Shown: piece after piece, positions 38,953 through 50,095 of the stretch
Numbering within the stretch: position 1 is the first letter of the stretch
How the letters are laid out: each line of letters opens with the position of its first letter
DNA from: Pseudomonas sp. ATCC PTA-122608
Lineage (GTDB): Bacteria > Pseudomonadota > Gammaproteobacteria > Pseudomonadales > Pseudomonadaceae
Assembly (NCBI RefSeq): GCF_001952855.1
Contig: NZ_LPNO01000007.1
Location: forward strand, 62,001 to 126,000
Direction of reading: 5' to 3'
DNA: 64,000 nt
The notes under the pieces: generated by a model
The model's input: only the letters and a program-made list of their open reading frames with translations
Told to the model about the DNA's origin: nothing
The model's database searches: none
Program-made: the position numbers and the translations under genes

Positions 38953-39510
38953 TTACATCCCCTTAACGGCGTAGATCCCGTTGGCATTACGCCAGTAGCC
39001 TTTGTAGTCCATGCCGTAACCGAAAATGTAGCGGTCGATGCACGGCAGGCCCACATAATCGGCCTTGAGGTCCGGACGGGCCTTGCGGTCGTGGTTCTTG
39101 TCGATCAGCACAGCGGTGTGCACTTTGCGCGCGCCGGCGTGTTTGCAGAAGTCGATGATCGCGCCCAGGGTGTGCCCTTCGTCGAGGATGTCGTCGATGA
39201 TCAACACATCGCGGTCGATGAACGAGACTTCCGGCTTGGCTTTCCAGAACAGGTCGCCGCCGCTGGTTTCATTGCGATAGCGGGTGGCGTGCAGGTAGGA
39301 CGCTTCCAGCGGGAATTGCAGGTGAGTGAGCAATTTACCGGCGAAAATCAGGCCACCGTTCATCACGCAAAAGACCACCGGGTTAGTGTCGGCCATTTCG
39401 CGGGAGATGTGCGCGCCGACCTTGGCGATGGCCTCTTCGACTTGCGCTTCGGTGTACAGGCAGTCAGCCTCGCGCATGATTTGACGGATATGCTCGAGAT
39501 CAGCGGACAT
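38953..39510 (-). CDS. hpt: Hypoxanthine-guanine phosphoribosyltransferase
   Basis: Hpt salvages hypoxanthine and guanine by transferring phosphoribose from PRPP. The 185 residues have the type I PRTase PRPP loop VLIIDDILDEGHTLGA (about 94-109), the flexible-loop region ATRYRNETSGGD, and the C-terminal GYGMDYKGYWRN. The start at 39510 follows GGAG. It is divergent from upp, so purine and pyrimidine salvage share this intergenic region. Confidence 0.94.
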   Translation of the reverse strand: MSADLEHIRQIMREADCLYTEAQVEEAIAKVGAHISREMADTNPVVFCVMNGGLIFAGKLLTHLQFPLEASYLHATRYRNETSGGDLFWKAKPEVSFIDRDVLIIDDILDEGHTLGAIIDFCKHAGARKVHTAVLIDKNHDRKARPDLKADYVGLPCIDRYIFGYGMDYKGYWRNANGIYAVKGM

Positions 39511-39674
39511 GGCGCTCTCCAAGGGGTGCTGTGGCAAGAAAAGCGGGCAAAGGTACGCATGTGAGGCGCAACGTTCAAGCCTTAATGGACTAACGTACTA
39601 GATGTCTATAGGACAACACCCTCGGATAGATTAATCTAGGCCGGTTTTTTTGCCCGCCGCCGGAGCCTTTCCCC

Positions 39675-40313
39675 ATGCCCATCCGTGAGATCCGCCACCC
39701 GCTGATCCGACATAAACTCGGCCTTATGCGCCGCGCCGACATTAGCACGAAGAACTTCCGTGAGCTTGCTCAGGAAGTCGGAGCGCTGCTCACCTACGAG
39801 GCGACCAAAGATCTGCCCCTGGAAAACTACTTGATCGACGGTTGGTGCGGTCCCGTCCAGGTCGAGAAAATCGCCGGCAAGAAGATTACCGTGGTGCCGA
39901 TCCTGCGCGCCGGTATCGGCATGCTTGAAGGCGTGCTCAGCCTGATCCCGGGCGCCAAGGTCAGCGCCGTGGGCGTGGCCCGCAATGAAGAAACACTGCA
40001 GGCCCACACTTATCTGGAAAAACTGGTACCGGAAATCGACGAGCGCCTGGCGATGATCATCGACCCGATGCTCGCCACCGGCAGCTCCATGGTTGCCACC
40101 ATCGACCTGCTGAAAAAAGCCGGCTGCAAGGACATCCGCGCCATGGTGCTGGTAGCCGCTCCCGAAGGCATCGCCGCCGTCGAGAAAGCCCACCCGGACG
40201 TGTTGATCTACACCGCGTCCATCGATGAACGCCTGAACGAACACGGCTACATCATCCCGGGCCTGGGCGATGCCGGCGACAAGATCTTCGGTACCAAGCA
40301 GAAGGACGCGTGA
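39675..40313 (+). CDS. upp: Upp, uracil phosphoribosyltransferase
   Basis: Upp converts uracil and PRPP to UMP. The 212 residues match the family closely: [19 protein letters not shown] at the N-terminus, the [13 protein letters not shown] block, the PRPP loop [16 protein letters not shown] (about 124-139), and [12 protein letters not shown] at the end. The downstream uraA follows at once, so uptake and salvage of uracil are one operon. Confidence 0.97.
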   Translation: MPIREIRHPLIRHKLGLMRRADISTKNFRELAQEVGALLTYEATKDLPLENYLIDGWCGPVQVEKIAGKKITVVPILRAGIGMLEGVLSLIPGAKVSAVGVARNEETLQAHTYLEKLVPEIDERLAMIIDPMLATGSSMVATIDLLKKAGCKDIRAMVLVAAPEGIAAVEKAHPDVLIYTASIDERLNEHGYIIPGLGDAGDKIFGTKQKDA

Positions 40314-40315
40314 CC

Positions 40316-41590
40316 ATGCAGGATGAATTCAACGACCCGCTTTGGCGCCAGATTCTGTCTGGCGCACAGATGCTCTTCGTAGCATTTGGTGCGCTGGTGT
40401 TGATGCCGCTGATCACCGGTCTCGATCCAAACGTCGCCCTGTTTACCGCAGGCTTGGGCACCTTGTTGTTCCAAGTGGTCACCGGGCGCCAAGTCCCGGT
40501 GTTCCTGGCGTCGAGCTTTGCCTTTATCACCCCGATCATCCTCGCCAAGCAGCAGTTCGGCCTGGCGGCGACCATGGGTGGGGTGATGGCGGCCGGTTTC
40601 GTTTATACCTTCCTCGGCGCTGCGGTGAAGATCAAAGGCACTGGTTTCATCGACCGGCTGCTGCCGCCAGTGGTGATCGGCCCGGTGATTATCTCCATCG
40701 GCCTGGCCATGGCGCCGATTGCCGCCAACATGGCAATGGGTAAAGGTGGCGACGGTGCCGAGCTGATCCCTTACAAAACGGCCATGCTGATCTCGATGCC
40801 GGCGCTGCTGACGACGTTGATCGTGGCGGTATTCGGCAAAGGCATTTTCCGCCTGGTGCCGATCATCTCCGGCGTGTTGGTGGGTTTCGCCATGGCGTTC
40901 TACTTCGGCGTGGTGGATACCGCGAAGATCGCCGCTGCACCGTGGTTCGCCCTGCCCCACTTCACTGCACCAGAGTTCAACTGGCAGGCGATCCTGTTTA
41001 TCGTCCCGGTGGCCCTGGCCCCGGCGATCGAACACATCGGCGGTGTGATTGCCGTGGGCAGCGTGACCGGTCGCGACTACCTGAAGAAGCCTGGCCTGCA
41101 CCGCACGCTACTGGGTGACGGCATCGCCACCACCGCTGCCGGCCTGTTCGGCGGCCCGCCCAACACGACCTACGCGGAAGTGACGGGCGCCGTGATGCTG
41201 ACCAAGAACTACAACCCGAAAATCATGACCTGGGCGGCGGTGTTTGCCATCAGCCTGGCGTTTATCGGCAAGTTCGGCGCGCTGCTGCAGAGCATTCCAA
41301 TCCCGGTGATGGGCGGCATTCTGTGCCTGCTGTTCGGCTCGATTGCCGCGGTGGGGATGAACACGCTGATCCGCCACAAGATCGACCTTGGCGAAGCGCG
41401 CAATCTGGTGATTGTGTCGGTAACCCTGGTGTTCGGGATTGGCGGTGTGCTGGTAGGTACCGGCACTGGCCCGAATGACTTTGGCCTGAAGGGCATCGCC
41501 CTGTGTGCGGTGGTAGCGATTGCCTTGAATCTGCTGCTGCCGGGCAATGATGGCTGGAAGAACAAGAAGCCGGATGAGCCGCTGATCTAA
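40316..41590 (+). CDS. uraA: UraA, uracil permease (NCS2 family)
   Basis: UraA is a proton-coupled uracil importer of the inner membrane. The 424 residues contain about 14 hydrophobic segments and the NCS2 signature region with the pore acidic residue in ALAPAIEHIGGVIAVG, followed by GLFGGPPNTTYAEVTGAVMLTKNYNP. The ATG at 40316 is within two codons of the upp stop; a GTG at 40310 is an alternative start. The substrate is inferred from homology and its place after upp. Confidence 0.94.
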   Translation: MQDEFNDPLWRQILSGAQMLFVAFGALVLMPLITGLDPNVALFTAGLGTLLFQVVTGRQVPVFLASSFAFITPIILAKQQFGLAATMGGVMAAGFVYTFLGAAVKIKGTGFIDRLLPPVVIGPVIISIGLAMAPIAANMAMGKGGDGAELIPYKTAMLISMPALLTTLIVAVFGKGIFRLVPIISGVLVGFAMAFYFGVVDTAKIAAAPWFALPHFTAPEFNWQAILFIVPVALAPAIEHIGGVIAVGSVTGRDYLKKPGLHRTLLGDGIATTAAGLFGGPPNTTYAEVTGAVMLTKNYNPKIMTWAAVFAISLAFIGKFGALLQSIPIPVMGGILCLLFGSIAAVGMNTLIRHKIDLGEARNLVIVSVTLVFGIGGVLVGTGTGPNDFGLKGIALCAVVAIALNLLLPGNDGWKNKKPDEPLI

Positions 41591-41608
41591 CTGCCAACGC
41601 AAAACCAA

Positions 41609-41709
41609 TGTGGGAGCGGGCTTGCTCGCGAAAAACCTGAGGGCGCCGCGTTTATTCTGAATAAACGCGTCATCGTTAACGTTCTTCGCGAGCAAGCTCG
41701 CTCCTACAG
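41609..41709. repeat. REPIN E (TGGGAGCGGGC / GGAGCGAGC type)
   Basis: One arm is TGTGGGAGCGGGCTTGCTCG and the other, inverted, reads CTGTAGGAGCGAGC, so the arms come from the two variants of one REP family. It lies between convergent uraA and hisC. The spacer, read in reverse, is closely similar to that of the mqo-overlapping element. Confidence 0.87.
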
Positions 41710-41727
41710 TGGAGCCTTACGGCCCCG

Positions 41728-42780
41728 TTAGAGCTCGCCCAACGCATCAATCAGCGCCTGGTTCTGCTCCGGCGTGCCGATGCTGATCCGCAGGAACTGG
41801 GCAATCCGCTCCTGCTTGAAGTGCCGCACAATCACCCCTTGCTCCCGCACTTTGGCTGCCAGTCCGGCGGCGTCATGCCGTGGGTGACGGGCAAAGATGA
41901 AGTTGGCCGCCGACGGCAACACTTCAAACCCTTTGGCCTGCAACTGCCCCACCAGCTTTTCACGGCTGTCGATCACCAGTTGGCAGGTGTTCTGGAAGTG
42001 TTCACGGTCTTCAAACGCAGCCGCCGCACCGACAATCGCCAGACGGTCCAGCGGGTAGGAGTTGAAGCTGTTCTTGACCCGCTCCAGCGCCTCGATCAGG
42101 TCCGGATGGCCCACGGCCAGGCCTACCCGCAAACCGGCCAGTGAGCGCGATTTAGAAAGGGTTTGGGTCACCAGCAGGTTCGGGTAACGGTCCACCAGGC
42201 TGATGGCGGTTTCGCCGCCGAAGTCGATATAGGCTTCATCGACCACCACCACCGAGTCCGGGCTGGCCTTGAGGATTTGCTCCACGGCATCCAGCGCCAT
42301 CACGCAGCCGGTCGGCGCGTTCGGGTTCGGGAAGATGATCCCGCCGTTGGGCCTGGCGTAGTCCGACACGCGGATCTGGAACTGTTCATCCAGCGGCACT
42401 GCATCGAACGCAATGCGGTAAAGGCCGCAGTACACCGGGTAGAAGCTGTAGCTGATGTCCGGGAACAACAGCGGCAAGTCGTGCTGGAACAAACCGTGGA
42501 AGATGTGCGCCAGGACTTCATCGGAACCGTTGCCGAGGAACACCTTGCCCGCGTCGATCCCGTAATACTTCGCCACCGCCTGCTTGAGCAGGTCGCTGTT
42601 GGGGTCCGGGTACAAACGCAGGTTGTCGTTCAGCTCGGCCTGCATGGCAGCCAGCGCCTTGGGCGATGGACCGTAGGGGTTCTCATTGGTGTTGAGTTTC
42701 ACCAGCTTAGTCAGCTTCGGTTGCTCACCGGGCACGTAAGGCACGAGATCCTTGACGAGCGGGCTCCAGAATTTGCTCAT
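41728..42780 (-). CDS. hisC: HisC, histidinol-phosphate aminotransferase
   Basis: HisC uses PLP to transaminate imidazole-acetol phosphate in histidine synthesis. The 350-residue protein has the class I/II aminotransferase layout: NENPYGPSP near residue 32, [29 protein letters not shown], and the PLP lysine in [14 protein letters not shown] (about residue 208). It begins 3 nt after hisD ends. Length is normal. Confidence 0.95.
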   Translation of the reverse strand: MSKFWSPLVKDLVPYVPGEQPKLTKLVKLNTNENPYGPSPKALAAMQAELNDNLRLYPDPNSDLLKQAVAKYYGIDAGKVFLGNGSDEVLAHIFHGLFQHDLPLLFPDISYSFYPVYCGLYRIAFDAVPLDEQFQIRVSDYARPNGGIIFPNPNAPTGCVMALDAVEQILKASPDSVVVVDEAYIDFGGETAISLVDRYPNLLVTQTLSKSRSLAGLRVGLAVGHPDLIEALERVKNSFNSYPLDRLAIVGAAAAFEDREHFQNTCQLVIDSREKLVGQLQAKGFEVLPSAANFIFARHPRHDAAGLAAKVREQGVIVRHFKQERIAQFLRISIGTPEQNQALIDALGEL

Positions 42781-42783
42781 GTT

Positions 42784-44109
42784 TCAGTTCCCCTGCTTAT
42801 CGTCAACGATGCGGTATTCGGCGCTGCGGGCGTGGGCAGTCAGCGACTCGCCACGGGCCAGCACGGAAGCGGTCTTGCCCAGCTCCGACGCGCCCTGTGG
42901 CGAACAGAAGATGATCGACGAGCGCTTCTGGAAGTCATACACACCCAATGGCGAGGAGAACCGCGCGGTGCCTGAGGTCGGCAGCACGTGGTTGGGGCCG
43001 GCGCAGTAGTCACCCAAGGCTTCGCTGGTGTGGCGGCCCATAAAGATCGCACCGGCGTGACGAATCAGCGGCAGCCAGGCTTGTGGGTCGGCGACGGACA
43101 ACTCCAGGTGCTCCGGTGCGATGCGGTTGGCCACTTCGATGGCTTGGTCCATGTCGCGCACCTGGATCAGGGCGCCACGGCCATTGATCGACTTCTCGAT
43201 GATCTCGGCGCGCTCCATGGTCGGCAGCAGTTTGGCGATGCTGGCGGCGACCTTGTCCAGGAATTCGGCGTCCGGGCTGACCAGGATCGCCTGGGCGTCT
43301 TCGTCGTGCTCGGCCTGGGAGAACAGGTCCATGGCGATCCAGTCCGGGTCGGTCTGGCCGTCACACACCACGAGGATTTCCGAAGGACCGGCGATCATGT
43401 CGATGCCGACCTGGCCAAACACATGGCGCTTGGCAGTGGCCACGTAGATGTTGCCCGGGCCAACCACCTTGTCGACCTTCGGCACGCTTTCGGTGCCATA
43501 GGCCAGCGCCGCCACCGCTTGGGCACCGCCGATGGTGAAGACACGATCAACGCCCGCGATGCAGGCCGCTGCCAGCACCAGTTCGTTAATTTCGCCGCGC
43601 GGCGTAGGCACGACCATGACCACTTCGGTCACGCCGGCCACCTTGGCCGGAATCGCGTTCATCAGGACAGAGGACGGGTACGACGCTTTACCGCCCGGCA
43701 CGTACAGGCCGGCGCGATCCAGCGGCGTGACCTTCTGGCCCAGCACGGTGCCATCGGCCTCGGTGTAGCTCCAGGAGTCCTGCTTCTGTTTCTCGTGGTA
43801 GCTGCGCACCCGCGCGGCCGCCACTTCCAGGGCTTCGCGCTGGGGCGCGGTGATGCGGGTCAGGGCCAGTTCCAGGCGTTCGCGGGGCAGGATCAGGTCG
43901 GCCATGGAGGCAACGTCCAGGCCATCGAACTGCCGGGTGAAATCCACCAACGCCGCATCACCGCGCTCGCGCACGGCCTTGATGATGTCGAGCACCCGCT
44001 GGTTGACCGAATCGTCGGACACGCTTTCCCAGCTCAGCAGATGATCCAGATGATGGGCAAAATCCGGGTCGGCAGCGTTGAGTCGGGCAATTGCAGTGGA
44101 CGTGGTCAT
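42784..44109 (-). CDS. hisD: HisD, histidinol dehydrogenase
   Basis: HisD oxidises histidinol to histidine in two NAD-dependent steps and needs zinc. The 441 residues show [19 protein letters not shown] (about 135-153), the signature [13 protein letters not shown], and [19 protein letters not shown]. It is followed by hisC with a 3-nt gap and preceded by hisG with a 127-nt gap that may hold its own promoter. Confidence 0.96.
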   Translation of the reverse strand: MTTSTAIARLNAADPDFAHHLDHLLSWESVSDDSVNQRVLDIIKAVRERGDAALVDFTRQFDGLDVASMADLILPRERLELALTRITAPQREALEVAAARVRSYHEKQKQDSWSYTEADGTVLGQKVTPLDRAGLYVPGGKASYPSSVLMNAIPAKVAGVTEVVMVVPTPRGEINELVLAAACIAGVDRVFTIGGAQAVAALAYGTESVPKVDKVVGPGNIYVATAKRHVFGQVGIDMIAGPSEILVVCDGQTDPDWIAMDLFSQAEHDEDAQAILVSPDAEFLDKVAASIAKLLPTMERAEIIEKSINGRGALIQVRDMDQAIEVANRIAPEHLELSVADPQAWLPLIRHAGAIFMGRHTSEALGDYCAGPNHVLPTSGTARFSSPLGVYDFQKRSSIIFCSPQGASELGKTASVLARGESLTAHARSAEYRIVDDKQGN

Positions 44110-44236
44110 AGCGAGGGCCTCAATAGAATTGGCAAAAACTCAGGCGCCCTAAACTAGCAGTCGTTTCCGCTTGGGCACCTGAGAATTCTGGCTATGAGGC
44201 GGATAGACGGGCGCGGCTTAGGGCCGCGCGGGTGAG

Positions 44237-44872
44237 TCAACCGCGGTGTCGAGACTCCACTGCCTTGCGCAGGGTGTCGATCAACGCCTGGATACGGGCG
44301 TGCTGCATTTTCATCGAAGCTTTGTTGACGATCAGCCGGGAGCTGATGTCGGCGATAAAGTCCTGGGGTTCCAGGCCGTTGGCGCGCAGGGTGTTGCCGG
44401 TGTCGACCACGTCGATGATCTTGTCGGCCAGGCCGATCAGCGGTGCCAGCTCCATCGAGCCGTAAAGCTTGATGATGTCGACCTGGCGGCCTTGCTCGGC
44501 GTAGTAACGCTTGGCAACGTTGACGAACTTGGTCGCCACCCGCAGGCGGCCCTTAGGCTCGACATCACCAACACGGCCGGCGGTCATCAGCTTGCACAGG
44601 GCAATACGCAGGTCCAGCGGCTCGTACAGGCCCTGACCGCCGTATTCCATCAACACGTCTTTACCCGCGACGCCGAGGTCGGCCGCGCCATGCTCAACGT
44701 AGGTTGGCACGTCGGTGGCACGCACGATCAGCAGGCGAACGTCGTCCTGGGTCGTGGGGATGATCAGCTTGCGGCTCTTGTCCGGATTCTCGGTCGGCAC
44801 GATGCCCGCTTCAGCCAGAAGCGGCAAAGTGTCGTCAAGGATGCGGCCCTTGGACAGTGCGATGGTCAACAT
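44237..44872 (-). CDS. hisG: HisG, ATP phosphoribosyltransferase (short form)
   Basis: HisG starts histidine synthesis by joining ATP and PRPP. At 211 residues it is the short form that lacks the regulatory ACT-like domain and needs the HisZ subunit, which is encoded elsewhere in Pseudomonas. Motifs seen: [18 protein letters not shown] at the N-terminus and the PRPP-binding [20 protein letters not shown] (about 150-169). GAAA-type upstream bases give no strong ribosome site. Confidence 0.95.
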   Translation of the reverse strand: MLTIALSKGRILDDTLPLLAEAGIVPTENPDKSRKLIIPTTQDDVRLLIVRATDVPTYVEHGAADLGVAGKDVLMEYGGQGLYEPLDLRIALCKLMTAGRVGDVEPKGRLRVATKFVNVAKRYYAEQGRQVDIIKLYGSMELAPLIGLADKIIDVVDTGNTLRANGLEPQDFIADISSRLIVNKASMKMQHARIQALIDTLRKAVESRHRG

Positions 44873-44988
44873 GGGAAACGTCAGTCCTTCATCAGGCTAT
44901 TGCTGTCCGGTCGCAATCGGCGCCAGACACAGATCGAGGCCATTACAGCCTCGATTTGAAACAAATCAGTTAACAGCATACATCGTCC

Positions 44989-45092
44989 TGTGGCGAGGGA
45001 GCTTGCTCCCGCTGGGGCGCGAAGCGGCCCTGATCTTTGTTTAAAAAGACTGGGACTGCTGCGCAGTCCAGCGGGTGCAAGCTCCCTCGCCA
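44989..45092. repeat. REPIN F (GAGGGAGC type)
   Basis: TGTGGCGAGGGAGCTTGCTC at 44989 is matched by its complement at the right end, with a spacer of about 55 nt. It is the second copy of the family at 20679-20770. It lies between hisG and murA, both on the minus strand. Confidence 0.85.
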
Positions 45093-45119
45093 CGATGACC
45101 GTGTTTGCAGTTCCTGGAA

Positions 45120-46648
<1,529 letters not shown>

Positions 46649-46694
46649 GATCAACCTCTATGGGCGCCCAGTGCGCGCGGGTCGCACATCATAC

Positions 46695-46752
46695 AAAAAA
46701 GCCCCGCGCCTGCGAACCCCGCATAGCAGGACTCTGACGGGGGGCTTCTTTA
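46695..46752 (-). terminator. Terminator after mlaB
   Basis: On the minus strand AAGCCCC (46741-46747) and GGGGCTT (46699-46705) pair around an inner 5-bp hairpin, followed by T6. It ends the mlaFEDCB transcript about 10 nt after the mlaB stop and separates it from ibaG. Confidence 0.8.
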
Positions 46753-46762
46753 ATAATGTGTA

Positions 46763-47068
46763 TTAAGGATGCGCCAACAGCTCGGTCAGACCGGAAACCT
46801 CAGCGATTTCACGCATGTCTTCGGGCAATGCACGGATGCTCACCGGCTTTTTGACGGCCTGTGCATCACGCATGAAACACAGCAGCAACGACAAGCCGAC
46901 GCTGCTGGACTTGACCACCGCCGAGCAATCCAGCACCAGCGCGGAGGCAGTGCTGGCATTGATCAGCGCCTGGCCCTGCTTGCGCAGGGCTGGCCCGGTG
47001 CTGTAATCCAGCACGCCGCTGAGCAGCAGCTCACCGGACTCGCCAAGGCGAATGGCCGACTCGGTCAT
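46763..47068 (-). CDS. mlaB: MlaB, STAS-domain subunit of the Mla lipid transporter
   Basis: MlaB is a cytoplasmic subunit that binds and activates the ATPase MlaF. The 101 residues form one STAS domain, with ALVLDCSAVVKSSSVGLSLLLCF in the place of the conserved DxSxxxxxDSxG phosphorylation-type loop (the Thr/Ser site is SSSVG). It is the last gene of the mla operon and overlaps mlaC by 4 nt. Confidence 0.92.
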   Translation of the reverse strand: MTESAIRLGESGELLLSGVLDYSTGPALRKQGQALINASTASALVLDCSAVVKSSSVGLSLLLCFMRDAQAVKKPVSIRALPEDMREIAEVSGLTELLAHP

Positions 47069-47718
47069 TGGGCAGGTTTCCCGGCAGCTTTGTCGGTTTC
47101 TTCCTTGGCCTTGGCCACTTCACCGGCCCAACCGTTGATGGTTTTGTCCAGGTCGTTGCCATTGCGCTGCATGGCGTCCGCGAACTGGTCACGGAACAGC
47201 TTGCCAATGTTGATACCGTTGATGACGACGTTACGCAGTTTCCACTCGCCATTGATCTTCGTCAGGGTGTAGGACACCGGATACACCGCGCCATTGCTGC
47301 CCTTCACGGTCATGCCGACTTCTGCACGGTCACCCGTTTCGGACTTCGGCGCATCAACCGTAATGCCCTGGTTGTTGTACTCGAGCAATGCGTTGCCATA
47401 AAACTGGAACAGGCCGCGCTTGAAGTTTTCCTGGAAGCGGGTCATCTGCTCAGGCGTCGCCTTGCGCGAGTACTTGACGGTCATGATGCTTTTGGAAATG
47501 CCTTCAGCATCCACCACTGGGCCAACAATCGTATTCAGCGCGTTATAAAACTGACTCGGGTCTTGCTTGTACTTTTCCTTGTTGGCACTCAGGTCGGCCA
47601 ACATCTTGGTGGTCGTATCCTGCACCAGGTCATGCGCAGAACCGCCGGCAGCGGCGTTAGCCATCAACGGCAGTGCCGCGAGCAGTACCAACAGGCCACG
47701 TCGCAAAGTAGAGATCAT
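47065..47718 (-). CDS. mlaC: MlaC, periplasmic phospholipid carrier
   Basis: MlaC ferries phospholipids across the periplasm between the MlaA complex and MlaFEDB. The 217 residues have a signal peptide (MISTLRRGLLVLLAALPLMANA) and the MlaC/Ttg2D core: KYSRKATPEQMTRFQENFKRGLFQFYGNAL and WKLRNVVINGINIGKLFRDQF. I chose ATG 47718, eight bases after AGGA; the ATG 15 nt upstream overlaps the mlaD end. Confidence 0.93.
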   Translation of the reverse strand: MISTLRRGLLVLLAALPLMANAAAGGSAHDLVQDTTTKMLADLSANKEKYKQDPSQFYNALNTIVGPVVDAEGISKSIMTVKYSRKATPEQMTRFQENFKRGLFQFYGNALLEYNNQGITVDAPKSETGDRAEVGMTVKGSNGAVYPVSYTLTKINGEWKLRNVVINGINIGKLFRDQFADAMQRNGNDLDKTINGWAGEVAKAKEETDKAAGKPAQ

Positions 47719-47729
47719 GAACACATTCC

Positions 47730-48197
47730 TCATTTGGCGTCTTTATTGACGGTATTGAGCAGGAATTTACCGATCAAGTCCTCCAGCACCAACGACGACT
47801 GTGTGTCATGAATGGTCGAACCATCCTTGAGCAGAGCTGTTTCCCCGCCCACGCTGATGCCGATGTACTTCTCGCCCAGCAAACCAGCGGTGAGGATAGA
47901 CGCGGTGGAGTCAGTCGGCAGGTTATCCACCTTCTTGTCCACTTGCATCGTCACTCGGCCGGTGAAGCTGTCGCGGTCCAGATCGATCGCCGTGACCTTG
48001 CCGATGGTTACACCCGCCATGGTCACTTTAGCTCTGACAGTCAAACCGGCGATATTGTCGAAGTAGGCGTAAAGTTTATAAGTATCGGCGGTGGGGCTGG
48101 CCGATAGGCCGCTGACTCGCAGGGCGAGCAACAGTAAAGCCAGGATGCCAGCCAGCAAGAAAAGGCCGACACCGATTTCCACAGTGCGGTTTTGCAT
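47730..48197 (-). CDS. mlaD: MlaD, MCE-domain subunit of the Mla transporter
   Basis: MlaD forms a hexameric ring on the periplasmic side of the inner membrane. The 155 residues show an N-terminal anchor (VEIGVGLFLLAGILALLLLALRVSGL, split here by length) and one MCE domain: LYAYFDNIAGLTVRAKVTMAGV to GEKYIGISVGGE. It touches mlaE by one base. It is the second MCE protein in the window, besides PqiB. Confidence 0.94.
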   Translation of the reverse strand: MQNRTVEIGVGLFLLAGILALLLLALRVSGLSASPTADTYKLYAYFDNIAGLTVRAKVTMAGVTIGKVTAIDLDRDSFTGRVTMQVDKKVDNLPTDSTASILTAGLLGEKYIGISVGGETALLKDGSTIHDTQSSLVLEDLIGKFLLNTVNKDAK

Positions 48198-48994
48198 CAG
48201 AAATCTCCAAACATCAAGGCGGTCAAAATGAAGTCAAGGCCCAGTACCGCCAGCGAGGCGTACACAACGGTCTTGGTGGTGGCGCGACTGATCCCTTCTG
48301 AGGTGGGCTCACAGTCATAGCCTTGGAATACGGCAATCCAGGTCACTACAAAGGCGAAAACGATGCTTTTAATGATGCCGTTTAGCACGTCGCCGCTGAA
48401 GGTCACGCTGTTTTGCATGTTGCCCCAGTAGGAACCGTCGTAGACGCCCAACCAGTCAACCGCCACCCATGAACCGCCCCAGATCCCGACCACGCTGAAT
48501 ACCATCGCCAGCAGTGGCAGGGAGATGAAGCCGGCCCACAGGCGCGGGGCAACAATGTACTTGAGTGGATCGACGCCGATCATTTCCAAGCTGGACAGCT
48601 GCTCGGTAGCCTTCATGTTGCCGATTTCGGCCGTCAGCGCAGAACCTGCGCGCCCGGCAAACAGCAGCGCGGTCACCACCGGGCCCAACTCACGTAACAG
48701 CGTCAGCGCAACCATCTGCCCTACCGCCTGCTCGGAACCGTAGCTGGAAAGGATATTGAAGCCTTGCAGCGCCAGCACCATGCCGATGAATACCCCGGAG
48801 ACCACAATGATCACCAGGGACATCACACCCACGGAGTGCAGTTGCTTGATCAGCAAGCCAAAACCGCCGCCAATACCGCCGCGGCCGAGCAACGCATGAA
48901 ACAGGAAAATCGTCGAACGGCCCAGCACACCGATGATATCGATGCCGGAGCGTCCGAAAAGGCGAACCTTTTCGAGTAAAGATGTCTTGCGCAT
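48197..48994 (-). CDS. mlaE: MlaE, permease of the Mla lipid transporter
   Basis: MlaE is the integral membrane permease of the MlaFEDB ABC complex. The 265 residues contain about six hydrophobic stretches and the MlaE/Ttg2B family blocks [39 protein letters not shown] (about 127-153; the coupling region) and [17 protein letters not shown]. It shares single-base junctions with mlaF and mlaD. Confidence 0.95.
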   Translation of the reverse strand: MRKTSLLEKVRLFGRSGIDIIGVLGRSTIFLFHALLGRGGIGGGFGLLIKQLHSVGVMSLVIIVVSGVFIGMVLALQGFNILSSYGSEQAVGQMVALTLLRELGPVVTALLFAGRAGSALTAEIGNMKATEQLSSLEMIGVDPLKYIVAPRLWAGFISLPLLAMVFSVVGIWGGSWVAVDWLGVYDGSYWGNMQNSVTFSGDVLNGIIKSIVFAFVVTWIAVFQGYDCEPTSEGISRATTKTVVYASLAVLGLDFILTALMFGDF

Positions 48995-49803
48995 CAGCGC
49001 TTCCCCAGAAGATCTGAGCGGTAGTCCGCTGCCGGAAAGTGAAAAGGCACCGGGCCATCGGGATCGCCGGTCATGAATTGGCGAATGCGCGGGTTATCAG
49101 CGTTCATCAGCTCTTCAGGCGTGCCCTGCCCCAACACCTGGCCATCGCCTACTACATAAAGGTAGTCGGCAATGCTCGCGGTCTCGGCCAGGTCGTGGGA
49201 GACCACGATACTGGTGATACCCAACGCATCGTTGAGCAGGCGGATCAGGCGCACCAGGACGCCCATGGCAATCGGGTCCTGGCCAACGAAAGGTTCGTCG
49301 TACATGAGAATTTGCGGGTCGAGGGCGATGGCACGCGCCAGGGCGACACGGCGCTTCATGCCACCAGACAATTCGTCGGGCATCAAATCGATGGCGCCGC
49401 GCAGCCCAACGGCCTGCAATTTCAGCAACACGATGTCACGAATCATTTCATCGGACAGCTGTGTATGCACCCGCAGCGGGAACGCTACGTTTTCGAAAAC
49501 GTCGAGGTCGGTAAACAACGCACCACTCTGGAACAACACGCCCATGTGCTTGCGCGCATCGAACAGGTCGCTGCGCGAGAGCGTTGGCAGATTCTGGCCA
49601 TTGACCCAGACTTCACCGGCAGACGGGCGCAATTGCATGCCCATCAGGCGCAGCAGCGTGGTCTTGCCACAGCCGGACGGCCCCATGATGCCCGTGACTT
49701 TGCCGCGGGGAATGCGAATATCCACATTATTGAAGATGCTGCGCGTACCGCGCTTGAAGGAAAGACCCTTCAGCTCGACCGCGTAGGCGTTATCGGCACT
49801 CAT
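48994..49803 (-). CDS. mlaF: MlaF, ATPase of the Mla lipid transporter
   Basis: MlaF is the ABC ATPase that powers lipid movement by MlaFEDB. The 269 residues have Walker [16 protein letters not shown] (about 42-56), the signature [16 protein letters not shown], Walker [14 protein letters not shown], and the switch His in [15 protein letters not shown] precedes the ATG. It is the first gene of the operon mlaF-E-D-C-B. In P. putida the same genes (ttg2) were linked to toluene tolerance. Confidence 0.95.
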   Translation of the reverse strand: MSADNAYAVELKGLSFKRGTRSIFNNVDIRIPRGKVTGIMGPSGCGKTTLLRLMGMQLRPSAGEVWVNGQNLPTLSRSDLFDARKHMGVLFQSGALFTDLDVFENVAFPLRVHTQLSDEMIRDIVLLKLQAVGLRGAIDLMPDELSGGMKRRVALARAIALDPQILMYDEPFVGQDPIAMGVLVRLIRLLNDALGITSIVVSHDLAETASIADYLYVVGDGQVLGQGTPEELMNADNPRIRQFMTGDPDGPVPFHFPAADYRSDLLGKR

Positions 49804-49903
49804 CTAAACTCCTTGGGATGCAGCCTTTCACTCAGACACCTTGTTTTCGACAAATGCTTGCGCCGAATAGACAAAAAAGCTGCGCGGACCGAACTGGCGG
49901 CGA

Positions 49904-49933
49904 ACTATATCACTGCTGGTACAGCGCCCCCAA
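49904..49933 (-). promoter_or_regulatory. Candidate promoter of the mla operon
   Basis: On the minus strand TTGGGG (49928-49933) and TATAGT (49904-49909) are spaced by 18 bp, about 100 nt before the mlaF ATG. The -10 is good and the -35 moderate. Confidence 0.5.
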
Positions 49934-50017
49934 GGCCGGAACAGAGCTTGTTCAGAAACAGGACAGCTAAAAAAACCTTGCTGAGGTTCAATCTCAACCA
50001 CGGGTGTAATGAATAAA

Positions 50018-50080
50018 GCCTGACGAACTTGCGTGAGGGAATTGATCATTACCGCTATAATCGCCGACTTTTCGTCAGGC
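50018..50080 (+). promoter_or_regulatory. kdsD promoter region flanked by a perfect inverted repeat
   Basis: A consensus -10 hexamer TATAAT (50056-50061) lies between the two arms of a perfect 10-bp inverted repeat, GCCTGACGAA at 50018-50027 and TTCGTCAGGC at 50071-50080. No strong -35 is seen at 17 bp. With a start near 50068, one arm is upstream of the -35 position and the other just downstream of the start. A regulator may bind here. Confidence 0.55.
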
Positions 50081-50095
50081 TATACGATTTCAGAC

